From the NCBI GenBank assembly GCA_963170055.1, contig CAUJGJ010000286.1, positions 77,501 to 105,000 of the forward strand: a stretch of DNA of 27,500 nt, written 5' to 3'. This DNA is from Halisarca cf. caerulea. Its lineage: Eukaryota; Porifera; Demospongiae; Chondrillida; Halisarcidae. Every line of letters starts with the position of its first letter. Position 1 is the stretch's first letter. Below, in pieces: positions 22,831 through 27,500 of the stretch. Below the pieces are notes generated by a model. The model searched no databases. It worked only from the letters and a program-made list of their open reading frames with translations, and was not told where the DNA came from. The position numbers and the translations under genes were made by a program.

Positions 22831-25800
22831 TCAATTCTGTTCAAACAGGATTCTCTCCACATCTCCAACAAGAGTCGTGTATCCAGCATTCTCGAGGGCT
22901 TTGAGAACTGTTCTCCACACTCTTGGTTCTTCTCCTGTACCTTCATCAACAGCCAGCCATCTGGTGAACATCATACGACAACACTTCTCCACACTGCGTG
23001 GGTTGTCTGCTTCAATGATATTAAGAACAGATACTTCTATGTCCAAAAGGATACCGATTGACTGCCATTCAAGTGCAATGTGACGGATGACGAGCCGCTG
23101 TAGTTTACTGATAGGGGGTGTGGTCTGAAGAGGATCTGTGGGTGTGGTCTGCAGAGGATCTGTGTGGGTGGTCAGAAGGGGATGTGTGGGTGTTGTCTGG
23201 AGGGAATCTGTTATTGTGGTCTGGAGAGGGTCTGTGAGTAAAGCAAGCAATCAGATGACAAACAAGTATAATAAATATTACAGTACAAACTAGTGTAAAT
23301 ACACATACTCAGCTGCGAAGGATTGAGTACACTAGGAAGTTGATTCATCTGAGACAGACCAGATGTCCTCATAATCATGGCTGTCTGAGGTGAGGAGGAG
23401 GGTTGGTTGGTTGGGGGGGAAGAACCTAGGAATAGAGGAAACATGTTAAGTAAGCAAGCAATCGAATGACAAGCATTAACATAATAATAGCCACACAGAA
23501 TAAATGATCAAGAATTAACACACACTCACACACTTACATTGCAACATGGACAATCTATCAATAACTTCCATGGAAGGCTCACAACCACCAAAAATCTCAG
23601 AAGTAGACTTCCTTGCTGCTGGATCTCTCCCTGTATCACAAGATAGACTGGTTTTACTGCCATTTTTTACACTCCTCATGATAACATTTACTGGAAACAT
23701 CTCCTGAGGAGAGGGGGATTTTGGCTGCTCCAACAACACCTGAGGGTTGACCGAGTGGATCATGTACGCAGTACCTGATAGATGTGGCGATAGATCACGA
23801 ATAGTGGCAACGATGTCTTCAGTGATTGTTGAAATGTACCTACAGAGAACATCTGGACCGACTTTACTTCTTCCAATCACTTGAATGACAGCATTGTCAC
23901 TGATCTGAACAGCTGCATCAACATCTTTGGTTGATTGCCAGAAGATGCCATTCCACCACACCTTTGAGTAGTGCTCACTGGACTTTGAACCTTCCAACTC
24001 ATGGAAAATGTGATGTGCAGCCAATCGAAGGATGATGGTTTGAAGGAGACGAGGAGATATGAAGACATCCTCATTTACCACTAACCGCCAGGATAGAGTG
24101 TGACTTGTTTCACACGGCAGATCTAGAGCTTTAGGCGGCTTTGCTGATACCAATGCTGGAAAGAACAGATGCTTGTGTCCCTCATCTGAGCTGTCCATCA
24201 TATGGATGGCTTCAGGGAGGATTGACGGATCCACCTCCACACAGAATTCCAAACTGATTAGTATATCGTGAACCATTGAGGCGTCCAATGTAGGGAAAAG
24301 GTCTGACAGACATTGACAGCTGAGGAGACCGAACCTGTTCACAATCTTCTCTGATGGAGAGAACAGAGTCCCATACACCTCGTGGAGTATGGATGGGAGG
24401 TCCAATACCAACCAACCATTGAATGTACCTTCTTTGCTGGGAAGATAAAGGAAGTGACCTGTGGATGACAGATCTTTACACACTTCTTCTGCTGGTGGGA
24501 GGTTGGTGGGGAGATTGGCTTTGTTTTGCGCAATCCAATCTGAAAAGGCTGATATAGGAATAACTTTGTCCTCAAAAGACAATCGTATTTGAGAAGTAAC
24601 CCAGGTGATACTGTAAGCAGTATCTCTTGCCTTGTACTTAGGTGGTGGAACATCATTCAAATACGTACATAACTTAGTGATGTCACTGGAGTAAGGTTGA
24701 CGGCAGTCGAGGCAGCAAAGATCCTTAAACTCCAAAGGAGCATCACAAAGGCTGTTCTTGACTCTTTTGTAGGAGAGATCTAATTTCTCCTTTGTTTCAG
24801 CCTTATGTTTCACCTTGTCCTTGTGGCTTCCAATGACAATAACCCGAACTGGATTGGCAGATGAAGGTATCTTGGAAAATGGATGTAGCCAGCGATTCAG
24901 CTGATGAGAAATATCTGACTCATTTTCTGTGGCCTTCACAACCACTATGATGGTGACAGTGGATAGGTTTTTGCTGAGAATGGACTCCAAGAACATCTCG
25001 TGAGGACCGTGGTACTCGTGTTGTCCTGCAAAGTCGTAGAACATCACATCTCCGTAACGTTTACTGCTGAGAGATACTGGCTCGATGCCAGCTGTACGTT
25101 TAGTGTTGCTTCGAACTCCAAATAGACGATTACGGATTTTCTTCACAAAGCTAGCATTCTCATTCTGCAGTGATGCAAGAAGGGTACTCTTGCCACTCAT
25201 TGCATTACCGATAACACAGACAGCCTTCTTTGCCTGAAATGACAATGTCTGTAAAACAGCCTCTTTGAACTCCCTACTAGACAAGTCAAGGGGTGTTTGG
25301 GAGGCTTTGTTCACAACACTCACATCAGCTCCTGCTTCGACAAGGAGAATACCACACTGGATGTGGTTGTGCTGAGAGGCAAAATGAAGAGATGAAAGAC
25401 CACCCGGATTCTGGTAGTTGATGTTCACTCCTTGAAGAATGAGCTGCTTTGTTAAGGTATCATCTCCCTCCCGAGCTGTCCACATCAAAGCAGTCATGGG
25501 TGGACTAATACTCAGGAGTCCTTCAATACCAACCGCATTGACAATCAAGATATTTGCTGCATGACTGTGGTTGTGGTTGACAGCATATGATAAAACCTTT
25601 CGGCCAAAATCTTCCTCTGTGACAAATCTCCTTCCAAAATATAAAAGCCCCTGCTCAGCAAGCTCTGCAAGTTGTGTGTTATCTTCTAGTAAAACCCCAT
25701 GTTCAAGAAAATAAGAAACAACATCTACACGTTCGGTAGGAGCATCCCACATCGGAGGGGTGGAATGGTCTGCATCAACCTTATCACCTGAATTCAATAT

Positions 25801-27054
25801 CTCCGCAATTACCTTCAGGTGACCCCTCACAATTGCCCAGTGAAGGGCTGTTCGATTGTCCCCGTCTTTCTTATCAATGTCAGCACCACTAGTGATCAAG
25901 TGGCTAACAATGTCTTGATGACCTCCACGAGCAGCCTCCATCAGGGGGGTGACATTGTCCCTATCTACTACATCAACCTTGGCACCTGCATTTAGCAGCA
26001 TATTCACTATCTTCAGGTGTCCCCCCTCGCTTGCCCAGTGAAGGGCTGCTCGATCTTTCCCATCTTTCTTACTAATGTGGGCACCACTAGTGATCAAGCA
26101 ACCAACAACATCAAGATGACCTTCACAAGCAGCCACCATCAAGGGGGTGACATGGTACCTACCTACTACATCAACCCTGGCACCTGCATTTAATAACGCT
26201 TCAACAATCTTCAGGTGGCCTACCTCGCTTGCCAAGTAAAGGGCTGTTCGATCGAATGCGTCTTTCTTATTGACATCAGCACCACTAGTGATCAAATGAC
26301 TAACAACATCATGATAACCTCCACGAGCAGCCATCATCAGTGGGGTGAACTTGTTCCTATCTACTACATCAACCCTGGCACATGCATTTAATAACACTTC
26401 AACAACCTTCAGGTCGCCTACTTCACTTGCCAAGTAAAGGGCTGTTCGACTTGGATGATCTGGATGATCGTCCCCGCTTTTTATCTCAATATCAGCACCA
26501 CTAGTGATCAAGCAACTAACAACGTCGTGATGACCTTCACGAACAGCCAACATCAGGGGGGTGTCATGGTACCTATCTACTACATCAACATTGGCATCTG
26601 CATTTAATAACACTTCAATAACCTTCAGGTGACCAACCTCACTTGCCCAGTGAAAGGCTGTTTGATTATCCATGTCTTTCTTATCAACATTAGCACCACT
26701 AGCAATCAAATGACTAACAACGTTGTGATGACCTTCACGAGCAGCCCACATCAGGGGGGTGACATGGTCCCTATCTACTACATCAACCTTGGCACCTGCA
26801 TTTAATAACACTTCAACAACCTTCAGGTGGCCTTTCTTGCTTGCCCAATGAAGGGCCGTTCGATCGAGCCCGTCTTCCTCATTAACGTCGGCACCTCTAG
26901 CGATCAACCGTCTAACAACATCGTGATGACCTTCACGAGCAGAAACCGTTAAACGTGTTCTTCGGTCATATGTCCCATTCGGTGAACATCCTCCATCTAA
27001 CAAAGCCTTCACCCTCGGTAAGTCACGTTTGGTATAAGGGTCAACAAACGCCAT
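22831..27054 (-). CDS. Ankyrin-repeat / Roc-COR GTPase / Death-domain protein (copy 3, intact)
   Basis: Three exons, 27054-23538, 23425-23309 and 23231-22831, all joined in phase 1, encode 1344 residues. Ankyrin repeats fill roughly residues 1-600, mostly as alternating TPLM- and ALHWAS-type pairs, with a DDHPDHPS insertion in one turn. The Roc domain has GNAMSGKS at 616-623, DFAGQ at 674-678 and SHKD at 743-746. The COR-like region follows, then a short linker with about five octapeptides and a Death domain in the last 90 residues (ending VERILFEQN). Roc and COR are nearly identical to copy 1 while the ankyrin part differs more. The start MAFVDPYTKR at 27054 aligns with the starts of copies 1 and 2; an in-frame ATG at 27162 would add 36 residues unlike any paralogue. 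A signalling role like that of DAPK1 without its kinase is inferred. Confidence 0.88.
23118..23231 (-). repeat. 24-bp coding minisatellite in copy 3 (about 5 units)
   Basis: A diverged TTPTDPLQ array of about five units, all within the third exon. Variants include ITDSLQ, THPLL and HTDPLQ. Confidence 0.85.
23232..23308 (-). other. Extra intron of copy 3 inside the linker (77 bp)
   Basis: Minus-strand donor CTGA|GTATGT and acceptor TTTACTCACAG|ACCCTC restore the octapeptide frame in phase 1 (A|AC = Asn). Without splicing the frame hits a stop in both flanking readings. Its 3' half (GTCATCTGATTGCTTGCTTT) closely matches the 3' half of the first intron in all copies, so it appears to be a duplicated piece of that intron. 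Confidence 0.72.
23426..23537 (-). other. First intron of copy 3 (112 bp)
   Basis: Donor CAAT|GTAAGTGTGTGAG and acceptor CTATTCCTAG|GTTCTT occupy the same place and phase as the introns of the other copies. Confidence 0.86.
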
Positions 27055-27232
27055 GTCCTTGACTAGTCTCGAAACCAGACTCCCACGTTCTGTGACGTCA
27101 TACGGGGTTTGCGGGGGGGGGCACGTATTATTATTCAAATCGAGGAATACAATGTGATACAAAAGAACTTGAAAGATGTATTATATACTAGGTATATTGT
27201 GCTTATAGTTCTTTTCTGCCGTGTGATGTAGA

Positions 27233-27269
27233 ACCATAGACACTCTATACTGTATAGAGTGTCTATGGT
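27233..27269. repeat. Near-perfect 37-bp palindrome (18-bp arms, 1-nt centre)
   Basis: ACCATAGACACTCTATAC and GTATAGAGTGTCTATGGT are exact reverse complements with a single T between them. The word GTAGAACC occurs at 27228-27235 and again at 27268-27275, so the palindrome is also bounded by an 8-bp direct repeat. Confidence 0.92.
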
Positions 27270-27375
27270 AGAACCCAGTCAGGTAAACTAAGCTGAAATG
27301 GGCGAAGGCAGTCAATTCATAGATACTCCAACATCTATGGTCAATCTAAACTATGATATAAGACAAAGAACTAAA

Positions 27376-27440
27376 GCTTTTACTTTGCGCTATCTTCTGA
27401 TGTGTATAATATCCACTGCAACAGAAACAAGTGAGTGTTT
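27376..27440. promoter_or_regulatory. Conserved upstream block of copies 2 and 3 (copy-3 instance)
   Basis: Words CTTCTGATGTGTAT, ATCCACTGC, CAGAAACAAGTGAGTGTTT align with 14953-15016. It begins 322 bp upstream of the copy 3 ATG, against 100 bp in copy 2; much of the difference is the palindrome and neighbouring sequence. Splice-like signals can be read on either strand, so it may mark a noncoding exon edge or a promoter element. Confidence 0.45.
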
Positions 27441-27500
27441 ATTCCTATTGGATTGAAGTGACTCGTCAGTGTATTGTATTGTATTGTATTTGTTTAATTT

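Larger units (their letters stand above)
27055..27500. other. Upstream flank of copy 3
   Basis: Contains a G9 run near 27112-27120, a strong palindrome at 27233-27269 and the block 27376-27440 shared with the upstream side of copy 2. It should contain the promoter and 5' UTR of copy 3. No other gene is seen before the window ends. Confidence 0.5.

Noticed and set aside
27055..27162. N-terminal extension of copy 3 from the upstream ATG at 27162
   Set aside because: The extra 36 residues have no counterpart in copies 1 and 2, while the ATG at 27054 aligns with both their starts and has G at -3 and +4.

Overview
The window looks like animal nuclear DNA, most likely from a sponge or another early-branching invertebrate. 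It has no bacterial operon layout. It has short GT-AG introns with matching phases, long (CA)n tracts, TA-flanked miniature inverted-repeat elements and a truncated retroelement of a type common in sponges and cnidarians. It also has a tandem family of ankyrin-Roc-COR-Death genes. The sponge assignment is inference from gene content and style; no species can be named.

The core is a tandem, same-strand (minus) cluster of four copies of one gene family. Each complete copy has one uninterrupted 3.5-kb exon encoding about 16 ankyrin repeats, a Roc-type GTPase (P-loop GNAMSGKS, switch II DFAGQ) and a COR-like region. A GT-rich intron of 112-195 bp follows, then a 3' part encoding a Thr/Pro linker of TTPTDPLQ octapeptides and a C-terminal Death domain. 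In transcription order (right to left) the copies are: an intact gene at 22831-27054 (1344 aa, with one extra intron); a 3' remnant at 19677-20342; a pseudogene at 10866-14853 with three frameshifts, an in-frame stop and a damaged GTPase motif; and an intact gene at 3646-8073 (1410 aa). The architecture matches DAPK1 without its kinase. A signalling role (ligand sensing by ankyrin repeats, GTP-controlled conformation, Death-domain recruitment) is inferred from the families.

The DNA between the copies is repeat-rich. Much of 790-4600 is a diverged duplicate of 18250-20345: both hold a 65-bp minisatellite, a shared flank, a (CA)n tract, a shared 3' flank and then the 3' end of the gene. The 65-bp minisatellite and a 54-bp one (16041-16411) contain the terminal motif of a pogo/Tigger-like DNA transposon. 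Several TA-flanked MITEs lie at 1970-2163, 8418-8919, 9021-9319 and 15302-15477, and a longer inverted-repeat element sits just upstream of the first gene (8148-8405). A 5'-truncated retroelement (16647-18234) with RT C-terminal, zinc-knuckle and PD-(D/E)XK-like segments is inserted between two minisatellites and flanked by ACTATCC duplications. Large (CA)n/(GT)n tracts follow the 3' end of every family copy.

The stretches 1-788, 9320-10638, 15478-15821 and 20343-21820 show no gene I can support.
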